Below, in pieces: positions 10,470 to 21,472 of a stretch of 64,000 bases of DNA. A program made the translations under genes and the position numbers. Origin of the DNA: Polynucleobacter yangtzensis. Its GTDB lineage: Bacteria > Pseudomonadota > Gammaproteobacteria > Burkholderiales > Burkholderiaceae. The stretch's first letter is position 1, and the number at the start of each line of letters is the position of its first letter. The notes under the pieces are model-generated. The model ran no database searches and was not told where the DNA came from. It saw only the letters and a list, made by a program, of their open reading frames with translations. The stretch covers positions 278 to 64,277 of the forward strand of contig NZ_LOJI01000040.1 in assembly GCF_001595965.1 (NCBI RefSeq). The letters are read 5' to 3'.

Positions 10470-11995
10470 TTCCATTGGAGTGGATGCCACCCTTAATGTT
10501 TGGTGGACTGATCGTCTTTATGTTGATCGGCTTCCCGGTCGCCTTCTCACTGATGGCAGCAGGATTATTTTTCTCTCTCATTGCAATTAGCGAAGGCTTT
10601 TTTGGAATGGCATTTTTACAAGCTATTCCACAACGTATCTTTGGCAGCGTGCTCGCCAATGATTTATTACTAGCCATACCTTTCTTCACCTTTATGGGCG
10701 CCATTCTTGAGCGCTGTGGGCTTGCAGAAGAGATGCTTGATTCAATGGGGCAGCTTTTTGGGCGGGTCCGTGGAGGTCTAGGTTACTCCGTCATCATCGT
10801 TGGATTTATCTTGGGTGCCATTACCGGCACCGTAGCCGCTCAGGTGATCGCTATGGCAATGATCTCGTTACCGGTGATGATGCGTTACGGCTACAACATG
10901 CGCTACGCTACAGGCGTTTTAGCGGCATCTGGAACCATTACTCAATTAGTGCCACCATCATTGGTATTGATTGTTTTGGCAGATCAACTAAAAACACAAA
11001 GCGGCAGTGCTGATGTGGGCAGCATGTATCTGGGCGCATGGGGGCCCTCACTTTTACAGATCGCCCTCTTTGCGCTCTATACCTTCTTCCTAAGCCGCAT
11101 TCGCCCCGACTACTTGCCGCCAGTTCCCGAGAGTGATCTCACGCTAAAGGGCTGGGCGCTTTGGAAAAAGTGCCTCATGGGAATCATCCCATCTGCAGTG
11201 CTAATTTTTTTAGTACTAGGGACCATCATGACTGGCATTGCAACACCGACAGAATCTGGAGCGATGGGCGCAATGGGTGCGCTATTACTAGCGTGGATTC
11301 GTAGGGCGAGCATTCCGAACCTTAATGGTCTAGTACAAGAGGCTTATCAGAACACTATGCGCATTACTGCCATGGTGGTATTTATTTTGATTGGGTCGAC
11401 TTGTTTCTCTGTCGTGTTTCAGGGAGTGGATGGCGGCTTCTGGGTTGAAGAGCTTTTCTCCAATTTACCGGGCGGCTGGGTTGGCTTTCTGGTCGTAGTG
11501 AATTTATTTGTTTTCTTTTTAGCCTTCTTCCTAGACTTCTTTGAAATCGCATTCATCGTTGTACCGATGTTGGCGCCAGTAGCTGTCAAACTATTAGCCC
11601 CAGTACTTTTGGCATCCATGAATGGCAATCCACAAGCAGCGGCCAGCGCTGCTTTAGTTTGGTTTGGAGTCATGCTTTGCGTAAACATGCAAACCTCGTT
11701 CATGCACCCCCCATTTGGCTTTGCCCTTTTCTATCTCAGAGGCGTGGCTCCTAAGGAAGTGAAGAGTAGCGATATCTACTGGGGCGCTTTGCCTTGGGTA
11801 GCACTCCAATTAGTGATGGTTGCGGTCGTGATTGCTTTCCCCGCCTTGGTGACAACCTTCTTAGATAAGCCTGCCGCAGTCGTAGAGAGCCAAGATTTCA
11901 ACTTCACCAGCGATGAAAATAAGCCAGATACCCCATCAAATAAGGTGGATGAGGATGCCCCAGTGACGTTTCAACTGGACAAGCCGGTCAAATAA
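10466..11995 (+). CDS. dctM: TRAP transporter large permease (DctM-like)
   Basis: Large membrane subunit (ion-coupled translocation) of the TRAP transporter, 509 residues with about 12 hydrophobic helices. Motifs include PFFTFMGAILERCG, GAITGTVAAQVIAMAMISLP, SGTITQLVPPS and ATPTESGAMGA, all typical of DctM. The protein carries an extra hydrophilic, acidic C-terminal tail of about 45 residues after the last helix (VVESQDFN through to the end). No dctP is found beside it. A strong hairpin follows at 11998-12019. Confidence 0.9.
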   Translation: MIPLEWMPPLMFGGLIVFMLIGFPVAFSLMAAGLFFSLIAISEGFFGMAFLQAIPQRIFGSVLANDLLLAIPFFTFMGAILERCGLAEEMLDSMGQLFGRVRGGLGYSVIIVGFILGAITGTVAAQVIAMAMISLPVMMRYGYNMRYATGVLAASGTITQLVPPSLVLIVLADQLKTQSGSADVGSMYLGAWGPSLLQIALFALYTFFLSRIRPDYLPPVPESDLTLKGWALWKKCLMGIIPSAVLIFLVLGTIMTGIATPTESGAMGAMGALLLAWIRRASIPNLNGLVQEAYQNTMRITAMVVFILIGSTCFSVVFQGVDGGFWVEELFSNLPGGWVGFLVVVNLFVFFLAFFLDFFEIAFIVVPMLAPVAVKLLAPVLLASMNGNPQAAASAALVWFGVMLCVNMQTSFMHPPFGFALFYLRGVAPKEVKSSDIYWGALPWVALQLVMVAVVIAFPALVTTFLDKPAAVVESQDFNFTSDENKPDTPSNKVDEDAPVTFQLDKPVK

Positions 11996-11997
11996 AA

Positions 11998-12019
11998 ATG
12001 CCCCGCATTTGCGGGGCAT
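11998..12019 (-). terminator. Intrinsic terminator between dctM and the decarboxylase gene
   Basis: A perfect 9-bp stem (ATGCCCCGC / GCGGGGCAT) with a 4-base loop. On the minus strand it is followed by TTTTTATTT, so it ends transcription of the decarboxylase operon. On the plus strand it comes right after the dctM stop and may work as a weaker bidirectional terminator because no T-run follows. Confidence 0.85.
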
Positions 12020-12042
12020 CGTATTGCAACATAAAGCCTGAA

Positions 12043-14310
12043 TTAAAGAGTAATGTCGCGCTCTTGTCTAACGCAATCCACGTAGTACTCGCTTTTCCCA
12101 TCAATGCTAGTTTTCACTAAACCGTGGATATCCGTTTCAAATCCAGGGAACTGCTCATTGAAGTCTCTAGCAAAGTAGAGATAGTCAATGATGCGTTTGT
12201 TAAAACGCTCGCCCGGGATAAGCAATGGAATGCCTGGAGGGTACGGTGTAACCAACATGGCCGTTACGCGCCCCTCGAGTTGATCTAGCGGCACACGATC
12301 AACTTGTTTGTGCGCCATCTTTGCCCATGCTTCTGAAGGCATCATCGCAGGAACCATGTCTGAGGTATACATCTCTGTTGTCATACGTGCTACATCACGG
12401 CTCTTATAGAACTCATGGATCTGCTGACAAATATCTTTTAAGCCAACGCGCTCATAGCGTGGGTGTTTAGCTACGAACTCTGGCAGCACTTTCCACAAAG
12501 GCGCATTCTTATCAAAGTGATCTTTAAATTGTTGCAATTCAGTTACAAGAGTATTCCAACGGCCCTTAGTAATGCCAATGGTGAACATGATGAAGAAGGA
12601 GTACAGGCCACACTTCTCAACGATCACACCATGTTCTGCAAGGTACTTGGTAACAATGCTGGCTGGGATACCCATCGAGCCAAAGTTACCCTCAATATCT
12701 AAACCAGGGGTAACCACTGTCGCCTTAATAGGATCTAGCATGTTGAAGTCTTTAGCCAACTTACCAAAGTCATGCCAAGCAGCGGATGGTTCTAAGACCC
12801 AATCTGAACGCTCACCAATACCCTCTTCGGCCAAATGATCTGGACCCCAGACCTTAAACCACCAGTCAGCACCAAACTTATCGTCCACTTCACGCATAGC
12901 GCGACGGAAATCCATTGCTTCAGCAATAGATTCTTCTACCAGGGTTGTGCCGCCAGGAGACTCCATCATGGCCGCAGATACGTCGCATGAGGCAATAATG
13001 GCGTACTGAGGGCTGGTTGAGGTATGCATCAAATAAGCTTCATTGAAACAGTCACGATCCAATTTTGTATCTTCCGCATCCTGCACTAATACTTGAGATG
13101 CCTGGGATAAGCCAGCCAATAACTTATGAGTTGATTGGGTAGCAAACATCAAACTCTTCTTGGTGCGCTTACGATCTGAGCCAATGGCATGCATATCCTT
13201 ATAGAAAGGATGGAAGGCAGCATGTGGCAACCAAGCTTCATCGAAATGCAAAGAGTCAACTTTGCCATCGAGCATCTCTTTAATCATCTCAACGTTATAG
13301 ACGATGCCGTCATAGGTACTTTGAGTCAGCGTCATTACGCGAGGTACTACGTTCTTATTTTTGATGAATGGATTGGCATCAATTTTCTTCTGGATGTTTT
13401 TCCATTCAAACTCTTCCTTTGGGATCGGGCCAATAATGCCCAGATGATTACGGGTAGGCATCAAGAAGATAGGAATCGCACCCATCATGGTGATGGAATG
13501 AATGACTGATTTATGGCAATTGCGGTCCACCAATACAACATCGCCCGGCGCAACAGTAGAGTGCCAAACAATCTTGTTCGATGTTGAAGTGCCGTTAGTT
13601 ACGAAGAACAAATGGTCGGCATTAAAGATGCGGGCAGCATTACGCTCGCTCTGTAAAACTGGGCCAGTATGGTCCAAGAGTTGTCCCAACTCTTCAACAG
13701 CATTACAAACGTCAGCACGGAGCATGTTTTCACCAAAGAACTGGTGGAACATGCGCCCTACTGGGCTCTTTAAGAAAGCAACGCCGCCAGAGTGACCAGG
13801 GCAATGCCAAGAATACGAACCTTCAGAGGCGTAATTAGTGAGCGCACGGAAGAATGGTGGCGCTAGAGAATCTAAGTACACCTTTGCTTCACGAATAATA
13901 TGACGCGCAACAAACTCAGGCGTATCTTCATTCATATGAATAAAGCCATGCAATTCACGCAAGATATCATTAGGCATATGACGTGAAGTACGAGTCTCAC
14001 CATACAAGAAGATTGGAATATCTTCATTACGCTTACGCACTTCGGTAATAAAAGCACGTAGGTTATTTAAAGCCGGAAGATCATGGTCTTCAGAATCAGA
14101 GTCAAATTCTTCATCATCAATCGAAACAATGAAAGTAGATGCGCGAGAAGCTTGCTGAGCAAACGAAGTCAGATCACCATAACTGGTTAAGCCAATAACC
14201 TCCATGCCCTCATTCTCAATGGCCTCAGCGAGGTCACGAATACCCGAGCCCGAAATATTTTCGGAGCGGAAGTCCTCATCAATAATGATGATTGGGAAAC
14301 GAAATTTCAT
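12043..14310 (-). CDS. Lysine/arginine/ornithine decarboxylase (PLP, class III fold)
   Basis: Decarboxylates a basic amino acid to a di- or polyamine (cadaverine, agmatine or putrescine). ATG 14310 (MKFRFP) is preceded by a GGGGAG site and gives 755 residues, about the length of inducible arginine decarboxylase. Domains: N-terminal response-regulator-like wing domain (1-~130), PLP-binding core with WHCPGHSGG, VTNGTS, HFDEAWLPHA and the Schiff-base motif STHK (Lys about residue 396), then the C-terminal domain. Substrate cannot be fixed from sequence. The start codon overlaps the KirBac stop codon in an ATGA junction, so translation is likely coupled. Confidence 0.88.
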   Translation of the reverse strand: MKFRFPIIIIDEDFRSENISGSGIRDLAEAIENEGMEVIGLTSYGDLTSFAQQASRASTFIVSIDDEEFDSDSEDHDLPALNNLRAFITEVRKRNEDIPIFLYGETRTSRHMPNDILRELHGFIHMNEDTPEFVARHIIREAKVYLDSLAPPFFRALTNYASEGSYSWHCPGHSGGVAFLKSPVGRMFHQFFGENMLRADVCNAVEELGQLLDHTGPVLQSERNAARIFNADHLFFVTNGTSTSNKIVWHSTVAPGDVVLVDRNCHKSVIHSITMMGAIPIFLMPTRNHLGIIGPIPKEEFEWKNIQKKIDANPFIKNKNVVPRVMTLTQSTYDGIVYNVEMIKEMLDGKVDSLHFDEAWLPHAAFHPFYKDMHAIGSDRKRTKKSLMFATQSTHKLLAGLSQASQVLVQDAEDTKLDRDCFNEAYLMHTSTSPQYAIIASCDVSAAMMESPGGTTLVEESIAEAMDFRRAMREVDDKFGADWWFKVWGPDHLAEEGIGERSDWVLEPSAAWHDFGKLAKDFNMLDPIKATVVTPGLDIEGNFGSMGIPASIVTKYLAEHGVIVEKCGLYSFFIMFTIGITKGRWNTLVTELQQFKDHFDKNAPLWKVLPEFVAKHPRYERVGLKDICQQIHEFYKSRDVARMTTEMYTSDMVPAMMPSEAWAKMAHKQVDRVPLDQLEGRVTAMLVTPYPPGIPLLIPGERFNKRIIDYLYFARDFNEQFPGFETDIHGLVKTSIDGKSEYYVDCVRQERDITL

Positions 14311-15224
14311 AAATACTCCCCTACTAACTTGTCCGATGTATTCGGAACCCACTTATCAAAATTGGTTAGATCAATTACTCGATCACCATCTGGCAATGCT
14401 GTGACTATATCGATGAATGTCGCATTTTGCTGCACATCTTTAGGCAAGTAAACATGGCGAGCGTAGACCTGATTGGCTAAGCTCTCGTGATAACCAGTAA
14501 AGGTAATCAGCAAATGCCATTGGCGTTCAATTGCCTCTTTACCCAAGTAATCTTTTAAGGCGCTTGTCTCATCAACACTATGCATCGCAGTCCAAGTCAA
14601 TGAGAATACTGGGCTCTCAGAACGGTGCAACTGCAATTCGACTGAGCGACGATAACGCTCACCCTCACTCGTCATACTCTCGGCGATCAACCACAGACGT
14701 AACTGCGCTTCGACAATATGCGAGCTGCGATCATTTGCTACGCGAAACTTAAATGTTTGTACGCCATCATGACTTCCAACGACAGCCACTTTAGAGAAGC
14801 GCACACCAGCAGTCGGTCTAGTGAAGCGTGCAAAAGCCAAACCGGTGGTTAATGCGGAATACACAATTCCAAAAAAGGCTTCAAAGGTCACTATGGCATT
14901 TGGCCAGCTACCTATTGGCGTCATACGACCGTAACCAATCGTTGCCATGGTTTGCACACTAAAGAAAAAGACATCCAACAAAGAACCGGGCTGAGCATGA
15001 GTAATTGCGCCATCTCCACAAGCCAAGTAAGCAAAGGCAAACACAAGGTTGGCCCCAAGATAAACCAAGACCACCAGCAGCATAAAACTGCCCCAGCTAG
15101 TCCCTAAAAGCCAGTGATAAAAATTGTTCTCTGGACGTGCAACTTCAGTGCGCGAGAGTGTTGCACGATATTCGTCTAAATTAATTCGCGCAGGACGGCG
15201 ATTAAATGGAAAAAATTTACGCAC
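14307..15224 (-). CDS. Inward-rectifier potassium channel (KirBac family)
   Basis: Prokaryotic Kir channel, 305 residues. N-terminal amphipathic slide-helix region, first membrane helix at about 44-68, pore helix and selectivity filter TIGYG (residues 95-99), second helix at about 108-130 ending FARFTRP, then a ~175-residue cytoplasmic immunoglobulin-like domain (FKVAVVGSHDGVQTFKFR-type start, LQLHRSESPVF, the GYHESLANQVYARH segment). Glu115 in the second helix and the following GxxxS spacing align by eye with KirBac1.1. It sits between dcd (12 bases upstream) and the decarboxylase (4-base overlap). Confidence 0.88.
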   Translation of the reverse strand: MRKFFPFNRRPARINLDEYRATLSRTEVARPENNFYHWLLGTSWGSFMLLVVLVYLGANLVFAFAYLACGDGAITHAQPGSLLDVFFFSVQTMATIGYGRMTPIGSWPNAIVTFEAFFGIVYSALTTGLAFARFTRPTAGVRFSKVAVVGSHDGVQTFKFRVANDRSSHIVEAQLRLWLIAESMTSEGERYRRSVELQLHRSESPVFSLTWTAMHSVDETSALKDYLGKEAIERQWHLLITFTGYHESLANQVYARHVYLPKDVQQNATFIDIVTALPDGDRVIDLTNFDKWVPNTSDKLVGEYL

Positions 15225-15236
15225 TGCCGTAATGGC

Positions 15237-15803
15237 TTAGGTCTTGGGCAGGGTAACGCCCCGCTGACCTTGATACTTACCACCGCGATCTTTATACGAT
15301 GTACCACACACTTCGTCACTCTCAAAGAAGAGTACTTGTGCACAACCTTCACCTGCATAAATCTTGGCAGGCAATGGTGTGGTGTTAGAAAACTCTAGAG
15401 TGACATAACCTTCCCACTCTGGCTCGAATGGTGTGACGTTCACAATAATGCCGCAACGTGCATATGTACTTTTACCAACGCAAACAGTAAGGACGCTGCG
15501 TGGAATCTTGAAGTACTCAACCGTTCTTGCTAGTGCAAATGAATTCGGCGGAATGATGCAAACGTCACCCTTGAAATCAACAAAGGATTGTTCGTCGAAA
15601 TTCTTTGGGTCAACAATGGTGCTATTGATATTGGTGAAGATTTTGAATTCGTCTGCACAACGAATGTCATAGCCGTAGCTTGAAGTGCCATAACTTACGA
15701 TTTTGTTGCCTGAGGAGTCTTGGCGAACTTGCCCAGGTTCAAATGGGCTGATCATGCCTTGCTCGCCCATGCGGCGGATCCAGTGGTCAGATTTAATAGT
15801 CAT
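15237..15803 (-). CDS. dcd: dCTP deaminase
   Basis: Deaminates dCTP to dUTP, feeding dTTP synthesis. The ATG at 15803 ([12 protein letters not shown]) gives 188 residues, matching the usual betaproteobacterial length; an upstream in-frame ATG at 15839 adds 12 residues without family support. Motifs include [36 protein letters not shown] and the C-terminal [12 protein letters not shown] with the nucleotide-binding QGQ. It lies in a same-strand run after fdhD (40 bases) and just before the KirBac gene. Confidence 0.95.
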   Translation of the reverse strand: MTIKSDHWIRRMGEQGMISPFEPGQVRQDSSGNKIVSYGTSSYGYDIRCADEFKIFTNINSTIVDPKNFDEQSFVDFKGDVCIIPPNSFALARTVEYFKIPRSVLTVCVGKSTYARCGIIVNVTPFEPEWEGYVTLEFSNTTPLPAKIYAGEGCAQVLFFESDEVCGTSYKDRGGKYQGQRGVTLPKT

Positions 15804-15843
15804 GGGCGAATTGTAAAACCTTCGCCCATACCTGCCCATGAAT

Positions 15844-16686
15844 TTATTGGGGTTTTTGGCTAAAAACGACCCTCTCAGGGGCGTTATAGATCTCGAAGTG
15901 TTTGCCAGAGCAGCGAGACAGGATGGTGAGATTGGTTTTGCGAGCCAGTTCTAACCCCATCAAGGTGACTCCTGAGCGGGTCAAGAGGAAGGGAATGCCC
16001 ATCTGGGCGCCCTTAATTACCATCTCTGAGGTTAGGCGGCCAGTAGTAAAGAAAATGAGATCCCTGCCCGGTTTATTAGCCAACCACATCAAGCCAGAAA
16101 TCGAGTCGACTGCATTGTGGCGACCCACATCCTCAATGAAATGCAAAAGACGTACGCCCTCATTACCGTCGCGCTCAAAAACTGCACATGCATGGACTGA
16201 ACCAGACTTTTTATAGATGGTGTCATGAATGCGGATGGAGTCAATCAAAGTAACTATTGCCTCTTGGGACAATGTCGGTCCTTGAGGAAGCTGAATCTCG
16301 TCCATCTCCTCAATGAGGCCACCAAACATCGTGCCTTGTCCACATCCCGTCGTCACCACCCGCTTACTCGTTAGGGCATCAATATCCACCGTACTCCGGC
16401 GGGTTTTCACAGCAGCTGAATCCGTCTCCCAGTCCACCTGAATGCTCTCGATATCGTCTGGAGACTCAACCAGGCGCTGATTACGCAAATAGCCCAGCAC
16501 TAGAGCCTCCGGAGCGCTACCCAGCGTCATGAGGGTTACAACTTCACGCTTATCTAAGTAAATAGTCAGAGGGCGCTCACCAGGAATATGGGTCTTTTTA
16601 AGACGTCCCATTTCATCCATAACCTCAACCTCATGCACTACGGGCACGGAGGCGCAGGACATCTGAATATTGGGTTTTGCTGCCAT
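15844..16686 (-). CDS. fdhD: Formate dehydrogenase accessory sulfurtransferase FdhD
   Basis: Transfers sulfur from IscS to the molybdenum or tungsten bis-MGD cofactor of formate dehydrogenase. The 280-residue protein has the core [32 protein letters not shown] and [11 protein letters not shown] motifs typical of FdhD. The catalytic loop contains a single cysteine (TGCGQG) in place of the two-cysteine CxxC loop known from E. coli. No formate dehydrogenase is present in the window. Formate is an expected end product of the nearby oxalate genes. It is divergent from metG (161-base gap). Confidence 0.92.
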   Translation of the reverse strand: MAAKPNIQMSCASVPVVHEVEVMDEMGRLKKTHIPGERPLTIYLDKREVVTLMTLGSAPEALVLGYLRNQRLVESPDDIESIQVDWETDSAAVKTRRSTVDIDALTSKRVVTTGCGQGTMFGGLIEEMDEIQLPQGPTLSQEAIVTLIDSIRIHDTIYKKSGSVHACAVFERDGNEGVRLLHFIEDVGRHNAVDSISGLMWLANKPGRDLIFFTTGRLTSEMVIKGAQMGIPFLLTRSGVTLMGLELARKTNLTILSRCSGKHFEIYNAPERVVFSQKPQ

Positions 16687-16847
16687 AAATACTCTCTCGG
16701 GGTCGGGCTTAAAGGAAGTTTATCGGGGTTTATGAAGACTTCACGGTGCTTTACTTTAACCGCAGACTAAAATCACTGCATAAGCCAGCATAATTGAGGG
16801 CTAAACCCCAGTTAACCTTTTAACCTTCTTATTTAAGTCCGCATTAC

Positions 16848-18518
16848 ATGAGCAGTTCCCAACGCCGCCTTCTTGTTACCTCGGCCCTACCCTATGCCAA
16901 TGGTCAGATCCATATCGGCCATCTGGTGGAGTATGTACAGACCGATATTTGGGTTCGCTTCCAAAGAATGCGTGGCCATGAAGTGCATTACGTTGGCGCC
17001 GATGACACTCACGGCACCCCCATCATGTTGCGCGCCGAAAAAGAAGGTCTTACACCAAAAGAACTGATTGCTAATGTTTGGAAAGAACATAAGCGTGACT
17101 TTGATAACTTCCTGATTTCATTCGATAACTACTACACCACAGACAGTCCAGAGAATGAAAAACTTGCGCAGAGCATTTACATAAAGCTGCGTGATGCAGG
17201 ATTGATTGAAAAGCGAGCTATTGAGCAAGCCTACGATCCTGTTAAGGAAATGTTTTTGCCAGATCGCTTCATTAAAGGCGAATGTCCTAAGTGTGGCGCC
17301 AAAGATCAATATGGCGACAACTGCGAAAAGTGTGGTGCAACCTACTCACCTACTGACCTCAAGAATCCATTCTCAGTAGTCAGTGGTGCAACACCAATCA
17401 AAAAGATTTCTGATCACTACTTCTTTAAGTTATCAGATCCGCGTTGCGAAGAGTTCTTGCGCGACTGGACTCAAGTAAAAACACCGTTACAGCCAGAGGC
17501 TCGCAATAAGATGAAAGAATGGGTTGGTCAACCCGGCGAAAGCAAGTTGGGCGACTGGGATATCTCCCGCGATGCCCCGTATTTCGGGTTTGAGATCCCC
17601 GATGCACCTGGTAAGTACTTCTATGTCTGGCTTGATGCCCCTATTGGTTACTACGCCAGTTTCCTCAATTATTGTCAGGCTAAAGGCCTGAATTTTGATG
17701 AATGGGTTAAGCCAGATACAACAACTGAGCAATACCATTTCATCGGCAAAGACATTTTGTATTTCCATACTTTATTTTGGCCGGCTACTTTGCAATTTGC
17801 GGGTTACCGCACGCCAACCAATGTTTTTGCACACGGCTTCTTAACGGTTGACGGCGAGAAGATGAGTAAGTCACGCGGCACACTGATCTCTGCAAACAGC
17901 GTGATTGAATGCGGCTTTAATCCAGAGTGGTTCCGCTACTACTTTGCAACCAAGCTCAATGACAGCATGGAAGATTTAGATTTAAATCTTCAAGATTTTG
18001 TCGCGCGTGTTAACAGTGACTTATTAGGTAAATACATCAACATCGCAAGTCGCAGCGCTGGCTTCTTGGTGAAGCGTTTTGGAGGCATTGTTTCTGATGA
18101 AGCAATGAGTAATCCACTGCTAAAAGAAATTGCGTCATCTAGCGAAAAAATTGCCGAACTCTATGAGAGACGCGAGTATGCCAAAGCACTGCGTACCGTC
18201 ATGGAACTAGCAGATAAGGTGAATGGCTTTGTTGACGAGAACAAGCCATGGGAAATCGCCAAAGATCCAGAGCGTGAAGCTGAGTTGCAAAGGGTCTGCA
18301 GTATTACTCTTGAGGCATTCCGCATGCTCAGCCTGTATCTCAAGCCAGTTATTCCTCATGTAGCTGCTGGCGTAGAGGAATTTCTCTCCTTGCCATCCCT
18401 TTCCTGGGCGGACATTAATACCCCCCTTTCCAGCAAGACCCCTATCAAGTCATACAAGCACCTAATGACTAGGGTTGAAGCCCCACAAATTGAGGCTTTG
18501 CTGGCTGCAAACTTGTAA
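16848..18518 (+). CDS. metG: Methionyl-tRNA synthetase (short form)
   Basis: Charges tRNA-Met and initiator tRNA. Class I synthetase with HIGH (HIGHLVEY, about residue 22), a zinc knuckle with two CxxC pairs ([17 protein letters not shown]), the catalytic-domain block [10 protein letters not shown] and KMSKS (EKMSKSRGT). At 556 residues it lacks the C-terminal tRNA-binding/dimerisation domain found in the ~680-residue E. coli enzyme. This is a known variant, not truncation: the anticodon-binding helical domain ends normally. Confidence 0.96.
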   Translation: MSSSQRRLLVTSALPYANGQIHIGHLVEYVQTDIWVRFQRMRGHEVHYVGADDTHGTPIMLRAEKEGLTPKELIANVWKEHKRDFDNFLISFDNYYTTDSPENEKLAQSIYIKLRDAGLIEKRAIEQAYDPVKEMFLPDRFIKGECPKCGAKDQYGDNCEKCGATYSPTDLKNPFSVVSGATPIKKISDHYFFKLSDPRCEEFLRDWTQVKTPLQPEARNKMKEWVGQPGESKLGDWDISRDAPYFGFEIPDAPGKYFYVWLDAPIGYYASFLNYCQAKGLNFDEWVKPDTTTEQYHFIGKDILYFHTLFWPATLQFAGYRTPTNVFAHGFLTVDGEKMSKSRGTLISANSVIECGFNPEWFRYYFATKLNDSMEDLDLNLQDFVARVNSDLLGKYINIASRSAGFLVKRFGGIVSDEAMSNPLLKEIASSSEKIAELYERREYAKALRTVMELADKVNGFVDENKPWEIAKDPEREAELQRVCSITLEAFRMLSLYLKPVIPHVAAGVEEFLSLPSLSWADINTPLSSKTPIKSYKHLMTRVEAPQIEALLAANL

Positions 18519-18538
18519 AAAGCCCCCTAAAAAGCACC

Positions 18539-18544
18539 TATAAT
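18539..18544 (+). promoter_or_regulatory. Candidate -10 element for the DUF3460-scpA-panC operon
   Basis: A consensus TATAAT lies 21 bases after the metG stop and 78 bases before the DUF3460 start. The best -35-like hexamer upstream (TTGTAA, 18513-18518) is 20 bases away, longer than the ideal 17, so the assignment rests mainly on the -10 match and the position. Confidence 0.4.
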
Positions 18545-18621
18545 GGCGGTTGTAGTCCCTAGATAACTTTTCGAATTAATTTCATAAGTTATTGAATTTA
18601 TTGAGTATTTTAGGAAATGTC

Positions 18622-18802
18622 ATGGCAAGATATCAATCTGAATTCACCCAGTTCTTAAATGAACTCAAATCCGAGCACCCAAACCTCGAGGCTGAACAGC
18701 AAGCTGGTCGTGCCCTCCTCTGGGACAAAGAGCCATTAAGCGTTGAAGATCAACGCCGCGCAAAAGCTGCGAAATTGAAGCAACGCGCTTACGTGTATTC
18801 GA

Positions 18803-18810
<8 letters not shown>
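18622..18810 (+). CDS. DUF3460 family small protein
   Basis: A 62-residue protein (MARYQSEFTQFL...) of a small conserved family found in betaproteobacteria; function unknown. The sequence is charged and helical, with the typical RALLWDKEP and KLKQRAYVY segments. ATG 18622 is preceded by an AGGAAA site; an in-frame ATG at 18592 would add ten hydrophobic residues and is less likely. The end overlaps scpA by 8 bases, which implies coupled expression with the condensin subunit. Confidence 0.8.
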
Positions 18811-20538
<1,728 letters not shown>

Positions 20539-20540
<2 letters not shown>

Positions 20541-21471
20541 ACAGGGCAAAGAACTGCCCTACCTCTAAATTCAATTCTTTAGCTAATTCAGCACCAGTCA
20601 CCTTACCTGCAGCGCCTTTGGCTTTGAGGACTTCAATCTGCCCACCATGGCAGGTGATGAAGATTGAATCAAGCGTGATCTGAGTTACTTCTCCAGGTTT
20701 GCCTTTGACGGCGCCGAATGTAGCAGCTACGTGCTTGTGGCAATCGTAGATCTGAACCTTTTGCTCGCCAAACTTCGTCCACGCACCAGGCGCTGGATTG
20801 CATGCGCGGATCAAGTTGTAGATCTGGCTAATATGGGTTGCCCAATGAATCTGAGCAGCATTCGCATCAAACCAACCTTCGTAGTTCGCTTGGGATTCAT
20901 CTTGAATGATTTCTTGATGCTTGCCTGCGACCACCAAGTCAGCTGCTTCGAGCAATGCTTTAACGCCGATTGGGAAAAGGTGATCAAAGTAGATCTTGCC
21001 TAATGTGTCATTAGGCCCAATGGCAACTTCTTTTTGCAAAATTACTTCGCCTTCATCCAGACCATCAGATGGGCGGAAGATCGTTAAGCCCGTTTTCTCT
21101 TCACCTAATGCGATCGCCCAGTTAATGGCGCTTGGGCCGCGATATTTAGGTAGTAAGGATGGGTGATATTGAATAGTGCCGTGCTTTGGAATCTTGCAGA
21201 GCTCTTGCGGTACAAATTGAATGACATATGCCATTACACAGATCTCAGCATTGCTATCAATCAGCGCTTGAGCAGCCTCAGGACCCTTCAGGGAAGCGAA
21301 CTGCAAGGGGTTTAAGCCCCTTGCGAGTGCAGCTTCTTTTAAAACTTCCGGCTTGCTTGATTTGGGATTGTCAGGTGGGCAGAAAACGGCAACCACTTCA
21401 TCGCCGCGATCTAAAAAAGCTTCTAATGCTGCTTTACCAAAATCCGCACTCCCAATCAAAGCAACCCGCAT
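20539..21471 (-). CDS. Formyltransferase-fold protein similar to the 10-formyl-THF hydrolase domain
   Basis: 310 residues with an N-terminal formyltransferase Rossmann domain and a C-terminal OB-like domain, as in methionyl-tRNA formyltransferase (Fmt). The active-site segment is IQYHPSLLPKYRGPSAINW. The usual Fmt Asn is Gln101, and the catalytic pair is His103 and Asp139, with the same 36-residue spacing recalled for the 10-formyltetrahydrofolate dehydrogenase (ALDH1L1) hydrolase domain. HGTIQYHPSLLP, NYEGWFDANAAQIHW and PGAWTKFGEQKV also resemble that domain more than Fmt. It starts one base after the frc stop at 21473 (TAA G ATG). A role with formyl groups from oxalate is inferred. Confidence 0.72.
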
Positions 21472-21472
21472 C

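Noticed and set aside
12043-16686. Recent horizontal transfer of the KirBac/decarboxylase block
   Set aside because: No mobile-element genes, direct repeats or obvious base-composition shift are visible around it; dcd and fdhD flank it normally.
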